NCBI GenBank assembly: GCA_030848705.1
Contig: CM061243.1
Location: 123,883,659-123,947,658 of the forward strand
DNA length: 64,000 bases
Reading direction: 5' to 3'
Source of the DNA: Heracleum sosnowskyi
Lineage: Eukaryota > Streptophyta > Magnoliopsida > Apiales > Apiaceae
A program made the translations under genes and the position numbers. Below are positions 54,952 through 64,000 of the stretch, piece after piece (the first letter of the stretch is position 1; the number at the start of each line of letters is the position of its first letter). Below the pieces are notes generated by a model. That model had not been told where the DNA came from. It did not search any database and saw only the letters and a list, made by a program, of their open reading frames with translations.

Positions 54952-57746
54952 AACATTCACATAAGTTACGGAACAGTTATTCGTAATTATAGCATAACAT
55001 TCAGGTTTTTCACATAATTAATACTGCATATATCCTTATTTAAATGAATTAAAAGCATCATATAAATCACATATTCATCTCACAATGAATTTTATAATAT
55101 TATAGGACTATCGTTTGAAAATAAATAAGTCATAAAATATTTTTAAATCGAAAATTGGATTATTTATGACAATATAAAGGTTTAAAAACAATTTAATCAA
55201 TTAATATAAAATTAATTGATTATTTATAAACATTTAAACAAATTTTATGGAATAAATAAAGTTTATAAAATAATTAAATCTAATTTAGATTAATTAAATT
55301 TAATTAATAAGAAATTTATAAAAATTAATTGATTAAAGATTAATCAATCAATTTAAATAAATTAACTATTAATTAAAAGTAATTAAAATAATTAAATTTA
55401 ATTCATTTTCTGGAAATATATAAATATTTAAGAATTTATAAAAATATTTTGAATTATAAAACGATTTTAAGAATTTAAAAAAAAATTTAGAAATTTTCAA
55501 ATCATTTTTCTAAATTTTAAAACTTAAATTAATAAAACTAAAATACACAAAACATAGAAACACTATTCCATAAACACAACTGACAGAATATGGATCGAAG
55601 TTGGGTCAAAACCGGGTCAACTTAAGGTTTATTTCGAACAAAAACGGGTCACCGCGAACGACCACCGGCGGCGGAAAAATCCGGCAACCCATTTCCAGTT
55701 TCCGGCGATCAAACAACGCGATTTCGCGTTACCCATCTCACACAACACAACACCATGCGTAGCAGTTACGAAAAGGCCACAAAACAGCCGGAAAGACGAG
55801 CTTAAGCCGGCTGGTTCGCGAACGAGCCCGGCGGCCGCCGCTTTCCGGTGGTTCAAAAATCGAATCCAAACTCAGATATTCTTACATAGCTTGCTAATCC
55901 CTTGATCTATCAATCTATGGACACGGAATGGAATAACTATTAACCGAACCATTTGTCCGGCCAATAAAGCAAAAACTGGCGGCTTAGTAGTTTTTTTTTC
56001 CGATCTCCTCAATTACTAATTCAAAATCCACTTAAAAATCATCAGCATGCTCAAATTCAAGTAACAAACACAATGATTCCATCAATTCTTAAGAAAAATC
56101 AAACTTCAAGAAATCCCCAAAATCAATAATTCGAAATAATTAAATAAAAATACGAAAAAAAACAATTCTTACCAAAAATTAAAACTGAGGATAGATTGTG
56201 ATAGAGGATGAATAGATCTTCGATTTGGTTACAAGAACTTCGAAATCGGAATTCGATAACAGCTTCAAATTTAGGTTTGATTCTCAAGAACACGAAGAAC
56301 GTAATTAGGGTTTCGGGAATTTTAAGGATAATTATCTCTAATTACTGATTTATTAAATGCCAATTAACTAATAATCAGCTATTTATATTTAACGAAAAAT
56401 AATACCCCAAATAACATTTTTTGTTCAATATCGATCCATTGGATCGTTTTTATCCGAATAAAGAATACCAGTTATCAAAAGTCAATTAGCAATAATTATG
56501 GATAAATACAAGAATACTTTTATTTTTGTCTAATTATACGAACAAAATATCTTTGTAATGGATCCCTAGGAATATATCCTATCTTTTTAAAGAATAACTT
56601 ATTGGTACGAACAATATACCAAATTCTCCAATAATTGCGAGACGAACGAAATTCTTTGTTTCAATAATTATGATAAATCTAGAATAAAAATAATTTTACT
56701 GTAAAACAACATTTTTAATAAATACATAATTCCACGAAACATTTATACAACAAACACATATTATTATTCAAATAAAACCTTCTGCGTAATTAAACACGTA
56801 ATGCACTTAAATCCACAATTAATTACTAAAATTTATATAAAATACTAAAAATGTACATACGGTTTCTCGATTCTTACAACAATAGGGGTATGTACAATAT
56901 ATATGACCTACACAAACTGGCTCATACACCTAATTACACAGATACTCCTAACTGTAACTCCATCTTGTTTTTCCATAAGAGGTTAACTGTGTCATGAAGG
57001 ACCACTTGCTCTCTGTCGTCATTTTCCTTATATGTAGCTGCTTGTCTCTATTCTTTCTCTCCAAGTTTTGCTGTAGGTTTGCCATATGTCTTTGGACCAC
57101 TTAACCATTACAGATGCTTCAGTATTTGTCTCCATAAACTTTGATATTGTACCTTAATTTGTCTTGTTGTAAAACGCCCAAGTGTTGATATCGTGAACTC
57201 CAATATACTCCTTATTCTGTGACTTGTCGACGTAAAACATTTCTGACTTTGCTATATGAGGAATTTACTATATGACTATAATAGGAGTATGCAATATGAC
57301 ATAGTACCGACTTCACGACATATCCTTTGAGGACTTCACGATCTAGTACATTTCAGACTATGCAATATCAACACTTCACAACATGGCTTTTGAGGACTTC
57401 ACGACATACCTCATTCTGATTTCATGATCTAAGGACTTAGACAAATTTCTGCAACTTATTTCTTCATGGCCTTATTCACTTCAACCCTGCTGCATGAACA
57501 ATTTGAACTTCTTCCAGGATGATTATTTCATGACCTATATACATTCTAGTTGTTTGAAACTCACTAAGCTCATTATAAAACCTAGCATACAGAATAAAGT
57601 TAAGTACACGATTACAAAGACAAGTACAATGGAGACTTATACTAAATTTCAGTGATAAACTTCACCAGGTCATGTAGAGTGACGTAGTCATAAGGTGTAG
57701 GCTTGTTAATAGTGATATTCTGACATGTATTGAGCCTAACACAATT

Positions 57747-58199
57747 AATAATTTAAATATTAATAGTACATGTGTTGTGTTTTTTTATGAATTAAATATA
57801 TCGCCACATAAAACTTTTAAATGTAATAAATTAAAAATATCAATATAATGAGTGAAAAAGTTATTAAAATAACAAATTTGGTTCCATTATTTAAACATAA
57901 AATACTTTCTTTTCTAAAATGCTTAAAATTATGATACCACACTTACATCTTTAACATTTCTTTTGAAGGAACCCCAAGGATACAGTAAAGAATACAAAAA
58001 AAGAAGTAAAAAGTTCATATTCCTAAAACAATTCTTTTAATAGAAATAATTCAAAAAAAAGGAAAAGAAATAAACAACTTTTTCAGCACAAGAAAATGAA
58101 AATAGTATGAGAAGGCCCCACCCGACTTGAAAGGATTATAAACCAATTTAATAAAAAATTTGAAATCCGGAGTCTTGAGAATTTCAACACACGCCCTCT
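57747..58199. other. Upstream region of the TFIIE-beta-like gene
   Basis: AT-rich intergenic DNA between the old solo LTR and the 5' leader. It presumably contains the promoter. I cannot single out a reliable TATA box. Confidence 0.35.
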
Positions 58200-58229
58200 C
58201 AGTCTTACTTATTTCTCCCTCTCCCCCTC

Positions 58230-58265
<36 letters not shown>

Positions 58266-58335
58266 ACACACACCTATACACACACATAAAACCCTCGCCA
58301 AAAAGCTCTGTTTCTTCGCTCTCGCGCACAATCAG
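58200..58335 (+). other. 5'UTR exon 1 of the TFIIE-beta-like gene (predicted)
   Basis: A pyrimidine-rich leader with a (CT)n microsatellite at about 58205-58261 ends in ATCAG|GTAAAT, a good plant donor (GT at 58336). The matching acceptor is TTTTGTATGATAG at 60152. The exon start is not defined by sequence. Confidence 0.55.
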
Positions 58336-60152
58336 GTAAATTTCTCACTCGAATCTATCGATTTTTCATTTGCGATCTTGTTTAAAAGCCTCATTTTATG
58401 TATTTGTTTGTATATATCGTGTTTTTGCTTGTTTTAACCTGTATTTGTACTTGTTTTTAAGTGTTTTAGAGCTTAATTTATGTTACATTTGTGTTTTTCG
58501 TGTTTATTAGTTGTTTATACACATGTTTTGTTGATTAAAATGATCTAGGGTTTATATCTGTAAGGTTTTAGTACTGTAAGGTGTTTTCTTATGTGTTTTT
58601 TTGGTTTTTGTTTGTGCGATTGTTGTTTTCTTGTGTTAAATGTCTATATACAACATTGAGACTTGTCTATTGTTTTCTTATGTATTTGTTTGTATATATC
58701 GTGTTTTTGCTTGTTTTAACCTGTATTTATACTTGTTTTTAAGTGTTTTAGAGCTTAATTTATGTTACATTTGTGTTTTTCGTGTTTATTAGTTGTTTAT
58801 ACACATGTTTTGTTGATTAAAATGATCTAGGGTTTATATCTGTAAGGTTTTAGTACTGTAAGGTGTTTTCTTATGTGTTTTTTTGGTTTTTGTTTGTGCG
58901 ATTGTTGTTTTCTTGTGTTAAATGTCTATATACAACATTGAGACTTGTCTACTGTTTCCGTATTATCTGTGGTATGTTTTCGTATATTATCTTATTTTTT
59001 ATGGCTTTTAAACTATTTTTTGGCCATTTTAAGGGTTTTAGGCTTAATTTATGTGTACATTCGTGTTTATCGTGTTTATTAGTTTATGTACATATGTTTT
59101 GTTGATTAAAATGATCCATGGGTTATATCTGTTAGGGTTTAAATACTGTAAGGTTTTTTTATGGTTTTTGTTGGTACGATTGTTGTTTTCATGTGTCAAA
59201 TGTATATACACAAATCTAGACTAGTCTATTGTTATTGTTAAATCTGTGTTATGTTTTCGTACATTGTCTTATTTTTTCCAGCACTTTTAACTATTTCTTT
59301 TGTCATTTAAGGGCTTTAAGCTTAATCTATGTGTACATATATGTTTTAAGTGTTTATTATCTGGTTATATACATGTTATGTTGATTAAAATGATTTAGAG
59401 TACATACCTGTTAGGGGGTTTTAATGCTGCAAGGTGTTCTTTTATGCGTTTTTATGGTTTTTGTTGTTTTTGTGTGTTAAATGTATGCAAACGCTATGTA
59501 GACTTGTTTAATATTTTGTTCTATAAGCTTTGTTTTATTTTTGTATGTTATCTTGTGCGTCTCTGGTATTTGAACTTGTTTTTCGCGGATTTAGGGGGTT
59601 TAAGTGTAAGTTATGTGTACTTTTGGGCATTTTATTGTCTATTAGTTGTTTATATACGTGTTTTGATGATGAGAAGGTTCAGAGTTTAGATTTGTTAGGG
59701 GTTTTAAACTGTATGTAAGGTGTTTTTCTACGTGTTTTTTTATTAATGGTTTTTATTGGTGTGATTATTATTTGTGTGTGTCAAATTTTATTAATGGTTT
59801 TTCTTGGTGCGGTTATTATTTGTGTGTCAAATGTATGTATTGACCATCTAGACTTGTTTGATGTATTTGTTATATGTGAGTATGTGTGCTGTTATACCTT
59901 CATATATTTGAACTTGTTTGTTTCCGCCTTTCTGGTATCCAAACTTGCTTTCCTGATGTTGAACTTCGACGATTTTAAGGTTAATCTGTGTACATTTGTG
60001 TTTTTACTGTTATTACTAGTTTATCTACATGTTTTGATGGTAGAACTGTTTTACCCATTTTTTGTGTAAAAATACTTTTATGACTCATGTACCATGATTC
60101 CACTCGTGAAACTTGTCATTTTCTGTCATTTAATATGCTTTTTGTATGATAG
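58336..60152 (+). other. 5'UTR intron of the TFIIE-beta-like gene (predicted)
   Basis: A GT..AG interval of 1,817 bp, T-rich on the plus strand, as is usual for plant leader introns. From 58398 to about 60060 it consists of around six imperfect copies of a ~282-bp unit. Copies 1 and 2 (58398 and 58680) are almost identical and the later ones increasingly diverged. Such introns often raise expression in plants; that role here is inference. Confidence 0.6.
58398..60060 (+). repeat. ~282-bp imperfect tandem repeat in the leader intron
   Basis: ATGTATTTGTTTGTATATAT begins at 58398 and 58680. The later block TGTTGATTAAAATGAT recurs at about 58528, 58810, 59099 and 59379, so the period holds over at least four units. 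The sequence TTTATGTGTACATTTGTGTTT and GACTTGTCTA blocks recur with it. Confidence 0.75.
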
Positions 60153-60200
60153 GTATTAAAGAACTATTGCATCAGGAACTGTGTTTGGGAAAGTTCAACG

Positions 60201-61178
60201 ATGAGTTCAAGGATAGGGGGTGGATCTGGTGCGAAGCTACCTAGTGCTGGTTCAACTGAATCAGTTAAGGCAAAAAATGTCGCTCAAGTTTCTGATCGCT
60301 GGGCTGATAGGATGTCAGCTGTAAGTCACGAGTCTGAAGATGGAGGCTGGGAGGAGGTTGCTAGAAAGCCCAAAAATAGATCTGTCGGAAATGTGGGGAG
60401 TCAGAACTCCGGTGCGAAAGTATCAGGCAATCCCTGGACAGGAGCTAAGGGGACTTCTAATGCCTGGCCAGGAACTAAGCAGCCTGTCAATGCCTGGGCA
60501 GTAAAGGGTTCAGCCAGCACCTCTTCAGCACCAGCAGGTGACTATAGAAGGGCTGCTGGCAGGGGTTGGAATCAATCTTCTTCTAAAGAGTATGTGAATT
60601 ATTATGATCAACCAGCTGTTATTCCTCCTCCTCTTGAGAAGGGGTGGCAATGGCGCAGTAACCCATTTCAGGTAGAAAAGGTGGGTAATGTACCTGCTCT
60701 TAACCCTGCTGATGCGACAGATGACAAAGAGGAAGAAAACTATGATATGACTCAACTTCTTAAGCTGATACAGAACTTCCCCGAGGGTATAGCTGTCGCC
60801 GATCTCGAGGATGCATACCCGTCAGTTGATCGTGATTTAAAGGCTCTGAAAGCTGCTGGCGAAATCTGGCTATCAAACTTCGATTCAGCAGCTGAAGAAG
60901 ACATGGCATACCCAAACAATCACAGGGCTATAAAGGTTGATGATGATCTGAAACAGCTATTCAGGGGAATTGAATTACCAAGGGATATGATCGACATCGA
61001 AAAGGATCTCCAGAAGCATGGGATGAAACCAGCTACAAACACTGCGCAAAGGAGAGCCCAAGCACAGGTTCAAGGCATTTCCAACAAGCCCGAGCAAAAG
61101 AAGAAGAAGAAGCGTGGAATTAGCAAGAGAACCAAGTTGACCAACTCTATAGGTGATCTGTCTCAGAAGGATCTCTGA
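60201..61178 (+). CDS. TFIIE-beta-like winged-helix protein, 325 aa
   Basis: Residues 181-325 closely follow the C-terminal half of plant TFIIE subunit beta: L-L-K-L-I-Q-N-F-P-E-G-I-A-V, D-A-Y-P-S-V, E-I-W-L-S-N-F-D-S, then V-D-D-D-L-K-Q-L-F-R-G-I-E-L-P-R-D-M and a Lys-rich tail K-K-K-K-R-G-I-S-K-R-T-K-L-T-N. In TFIIE, which loads TFIIH at RNA polymerase II promoters, beta has two winged helices. Here only the second is seen. Residues 1-160 are low in complexity, with D-R-W-A-D-R-M near 32, G-G-W-E-E-V near 48, repeats of N-x-W-x-G-x-K at 76-100 and several GW pairs, and match nothing I recognise. The coding part is one exon. The ATG fits the acceptor 48 nt upstream. It may be a TFIIE-beta paralogue with a replaced N-terminus. 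Confidence 0.85.
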   Translation: MSSRIGGGSGAKLPSAGSTESVKAKNVAQVSDRWADRMSAVSHESEDGGWEEVARKPKNRSVGNVGSQNSGAKVSGNPWTGAKGTSNAWPGTKQPVNAWAVKGSASTSSAPAGDYRRAAGRGWNQSSSKEYVNYYDQPAVIPPPLEKGWQWRSNPFQVEKVGNVPALNPADATDDKEEENYDMTQLLKLIQNFPEGIAVADLEDAYPSVDRDLKALKAAGEIWLSNFDSAAEEDMAYPNNHRAIKVDDDLKQLFRGIELPRDMIDIEKDLQKHGMKPATNTAQRRAQAQVQGISNKPEQKKKKKRGISKRTKLTNSIGDLSQKDL

Positions 61179-61215
61179 ATCCATATGCAGATGATCCTTA
61201 TGCATTTGATTAGAG

Positions 61216-61669
61216 GTAATTATAGTTCTTCTTAATCTATCTTTTGTGAAATATAACAAAACTAATCTTCTGTTTATCCAGAAAATTTATATCAGTAGTC
61301 TGATTTTCTCCATCTTCATGGCCTGTATATATAGTACAGAAATCTGATACATTGGTTTTTAATGCTACTTGGCACCTGCTATAACATAGAAATGAAGGTT
61401 TGAGGAGCTAAATGTGCAATTATGAATCTGTTTTACTAGTTTGATTCCAGTTACTATCTTTCTTGGATTTTCTTTGTTCTTTGTGGGGTTTACACTTGCA
61501 CTATGGTACAATTCCTAAGATGGAGCACGAAAGTTGTTCATACGATAATTATTTATGGAATACATGTAGCCATCATACAAAAGTTGTTTGCATCCGATTG
61601 TAAATGTACATTCTTCTGCACTACAGTGATTAAAATCTTGCTAAAAATGTTGTAATTTTTCTATTTCAG
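61216..61669 (+). other. Possible 3'UTR intron of the TFIIE-beta-like gene
   Basis: Thirty-seven nt after the stop, TTAGAG|GTAATT could be a donor, and TTTTTCTATTTCAG at 61669 a good acceptor. Transcript evidence is absent, so this remains a suggestion. Confidence 0.3.
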
Positions 61670-63282
61670 GTGTTGTGCAATTTCAGCTTTTTTGTGCATA
61701 GCTTTACAAGCAGGAGGCTCGGAAAGTTGGACTAGATACATGCTTTCCCTTCTTATTATTATGGTCATCTTCATGTTTTTTACTTGGTTTTCAATGTTGA
61801 TACACATTTGCTTTCCATGATGACTCTACCATGTAATGTACCAAAGGCTTAAATTTCTAAACTCTCCTTTTCAGAGGCTGGTGAACATGTAGTTTAGAAA
61901 AGTTGAAGAACATATTGGTGATGTTCTTGGTTCTTATCTACTGCATTACTATGTTAAAATTGCAGGTGATAAAACAGAACTGGGACTTGGTTTTAGTTGC
62001 TACCACTTAGTCTTATGTACTATATAGGTTTTGAACCTATATAGTGTATACAACTATATGATCCTGAACAGAATTAAACTGGTCTGATAAAATTTCTCTC
62101 TGCATGCAGAGAACATCATATAGAGTATTTGACATGATTTCAGAGAAGTTCATCAATAAAAAAGAAATTTTCAGGATGATCAACTCTATAAAATCAAACT
62201 TTCAACTCCGGTCTTAAGAGTCGGAGATTTTTCTATTGATTTGTTTAAGGCTGTTTTTTTTCCCTTTGTTCTACAGAATTTCCAGTTGATTAATAAGTAC
62301 AGCTTTGATTAGACCAATTCCTCCAAAATGGAACAAATCCTCACTTTAAGAAGCATTTGCTGTGAACTGTAACATGCCTTGGAGGTTGTGTATAAAAAAA
62401 CAATGTTAGTTGACCAACTATGAGGCATCACGGGAAGGCCGTCTAAGGATAATCAAGCATGTGTTAACAGATGTATTTTGGGCATGTAACTCGAAAGGCA
62501 GTAAGCAAATTAATCTTGGAGTCATCATGAACTGCAGCTTAGTATACTGAGTCGGACAACCTCTTGTTGGAGGCTAAATTCTGCTATATTTCAGACAATT
62601 TATTGCCATACGAGGCATAATTGGTTGGGAGAAAATCATAATCTGGCGTTGCATGCAGCGTGGAGTATTACAAGGCTGATCACCTTGTAGTAAATAAGGA
62701 GGATTATAGTCCAATAGGATCGGAGGATCACTCAGTGTACTTTCCGTTGGAGTAACTATTAAGTTCGATTCTTTAACATTATCTAGGTTGAACTACCTGA
62801 ATAATTTATATAATTTTTCTTTTGTTCGTATGTCACCATCCTACTTTACATGTATAACCGTTGGTAACTTTTCTCAATCCGGTTAGTACTTGCTGATCGA
62901 TTATTGTTTCATTAAGTGGCTACTGGCTAGCTGTGTTTATATAATAACCTGTGTTTTGTCATACGAAGAAGTGAGTTTTGTTGTAGGATAATGTAGAATA
63001 CATAAAATTCAATACTTATATACTCTCCCTCTCCTCGACAAATTCATGTTCCGCCTATTGTTAACAATTTTCTTTTTGAATATTTCAACCAATTGTTAAC
63101 ATTTTTAAAATAATATTATTTTCTTTCCGAAATTTAATGAAGAAGATGACATTGACTGGGAAGAGCGATAAATCCAATCAGAAAATGAGGGCAATCACCA
63201 TCATTTTTTGTTCAATGGGATCCAGGAAATCCAGTATCATTATTCATGTAATTAATAGTGTTGTTGAATTGAGTTCACCTAC
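61670..63282. other. Intergenic DNA and 3' flank
   Basis: Probable 3'UTR of the preceding gene followed by unassigned DNA. No supported coding frame or element ends were found. Confidence 0.35.
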
Positions 63283-63606
63283 TACTTTCAAACCAGCAAC
63301 ACACGCCCAAACACAAAACAACTTTACAAATCCTACAGTCATTTGAATTCGTAGGTTTCAGTTTTTCAAATTGCGAATCAGATAATGTAATCTTTCAGAC
63401 CAGCAACACACGCCCAAACACAAAACAACTTTACAAATCCTACAGTTATTCGAGTTTTGTAGGTTTCACTTTTTCAAACTGCAAATCAGATAATGTAATC
63501 TTTCAGACCAGCAACACACGCCCAAACACAAAACAACTTTACAAATCCTACAGTTATTCGAGTTTAGTAGGTTTCACTTTTTCAAATTGCGAATCAGATA
63601 ATGTAA
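63283..63606. repeat. 108-bp tandem repeat, 3 copies, in the ACR promoter
   Basis: CCAGCAACACACGCCCAAAC starts at 63293, 63400 and 63508, giving steps of 107 and 108 bp. Each unit also has ACAAATCCTACAGT, GTAGGTTTCA and GCGAATCAGATAATGTAAT. Copies 2 and 3 are almost identical. The array ends a few bp before the TATA box of the next gene. Confidence 0.9.
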
Positions 63607-63613
63607 TGTAATT

Positions 63614-63628
63614 TATATATATATAAAG
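63614..63628 (+). promoter_or_regulatory. TATA box of the ACR gene
   Basis: TATATATATATAAAG lies about 165 bp before the ATG and directly after the tandem repeat. A start of transcription near 63655 would leave a leader of about 135 nt. Confidence 0.6.
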
Positions 63629-63792
63629 ACCAAGATCCAAAAAATAACAACAGAGATAACTTATCAACCAAAGCGTGTTCAACAAAACAGCTTGTTTAGC
63701 TTACCCTCGTCTTTAGTTGTCGATAGTTCTTCAAGTTTAATCTAAGTGTGTTTATATCTCACGAGTGTTTGATCACCTGTTGTTGAAGAAGA

Positions 63793-63857
63793 TGGAGTGG
63801 CCTTCATCTTATTTAGATGAATATGAAAAACTTATCATGCGCCTGTCACCTCCCAGG
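63793..63857 (+). CDS. ACT-domain-repeat (ACR) protein, first coding exon, partial
   Basis: The exon encodes M-E-W-P-S-S-Y-L-D-E-Y-E-K-L-I-M-R-L-S-P-P-R and then meets a donor (CCCAG|GTTTTT). Plant ACR proteins (ACT-domain repeats, thought to sense amino acids) start with M-(E/D)-W-x-x-x-Y-L-D-E-Y-E-K-L-(V/I)-I-R-M-N-x-P-R, and their first exon ends at this arginine in the same phase. The ACT domains themselves lie beyond the window. The short exon makes the call less certain than its good match suggests. Confidence 0.75.
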
Positions 63858-64000
63858 TTTTTGCAAACTCCCGCCTGTTTATACATATATGTTGGTTATC
63901 TACGTAAATTTATGAGAATAATGTATAAAATAGTCTTAATAAACAAGATTTTGATTAAATCATATAGATGTCACAGGTTATATTTGTTTCCAGAATTTAT

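Larger units (their letters stand above)
43990..56878. mobile_element. Element D: old Ty3/gypsy-like LTR, interrupted by element C
   Basis: DNA on both sides of element C (about 43990-44911 and 54952-56878) is related to the element C LTR but clearly diverged. Shared blocks include CGAGCTAAGCCGATGATCA at 44345, the CCGG-rich stretch near 55650-55850, and AACGTAATTAGGGTTT at 56296. The right end is TTCTTACA at 56878. The left end lacks the TGTAACGCCCC start of the family, so it is truncated or rearranged, and the boundary is uncertain by about 30 bp. No internal region is seen, so it is a solo or partial LTR. Confidence 0.65.
43805..57741 (-). mobile_element. Solo LTR of the element A family, split by nested LTRs
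   Basis: Left part (43805 to about 43990) begins TGTTGGATATGAATATCACT and matches the start of the element A LTR. Right part (56879-57741) matches the rest and ends GAGCCTAACA. CAATT flanks both outer ends (43800-43804 and 57742-57746). Net length is about 1.05 kb. Divergence from the element A LTR is clear (roughly 75-80% by eye), so it is an old insertion. It still contains a degenerate motif array at about 57185-57430 (TTCACGACATA forms). Confidence 0.82.

Noticed and set aside
58863..60069. Several 60-107-codon frames upstream of the TFIIE-beta-like CDS
   Set aside because: They lie in a T-rich tandem-repeat intron and are rich in F, L, V and C only because of base composition.

Overview
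The window is plant nuclear DNA, most likely from a eudicot with a repeat-rich genome. It is AT-rich, has long LTR retrotransposons, MITEs, a tRNA-derived SINE and Helitron-like ends, and only two host genes at the right edge. One is a TFIIE-beta-like gene (CDS 60201-61178). The other is the first coding exon of an ACT-domain-repeat (ACR) protein gene (63793-63857). The species cannot be told from this window.

Layout. 1-9300: a 662-bp hAT-like MITE, a second copy of its target sequence without the MITE, an element with long terminal inverted repeats, gene-poor DNA, a 3 x 567-bp tandem repeat and a broken RNase H-like fragment. 9304-27220: a three-level nest. A TIR element holds a 3.08-kb solo LTR (TSD ATCTC), which holds a 13.9-kb minus-strand Ty1/copia element of SIRE/Maximus type (element A, TSD TGGGT). 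27255-29242: an Emigrant-like MITE, a SINE with target duplications and a Helitron-like 3' end. 29683-42798: a 13.1-kb plus-strand SIRE/Maximus-type element (element B, TSD GAAGA). Its two LTRs look identical and its gag, pol and 1488-codon third ORF are all open. 43800-57746: a second three-level nest. A solo LTR of the element A family (TSD CAATT) is split by an old Ty3/gypsy-like LTR (D), which is split by element C (44917-54951, TSD AACAT). C has 3.8-kb LTRs around a decayed 2.5-kb Ty3/gypsy interior. 58200-63857: the TFIIE-beta-like gene, whose 1.8-kb 5'UTR intron is built of degenerate ~282-bp repeats, then the ACR gene start with a 108-bp tandem repeat just upstream of its TATA box.

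Most notable signal. Elements A and B share one architecture: gag, pol in another frame, a spacer, then a very long third ORF. Each also carries its own family of short dispersed motifs at matching places, namely an LTR array with ~23-bp spacing upstream of the TATA box and the spacer between pol and the third ORF. The motif differs: element B has TCAACGAAA (about 41 copies, either orientation, also inside gag, pol and ORF3 in different reading frames); element A has GACTTCTCGACATAG. This looks like a co-diverging nucleic-acid recognition system in which an element marks itself with sites for an element-specific factor. That function is inference.
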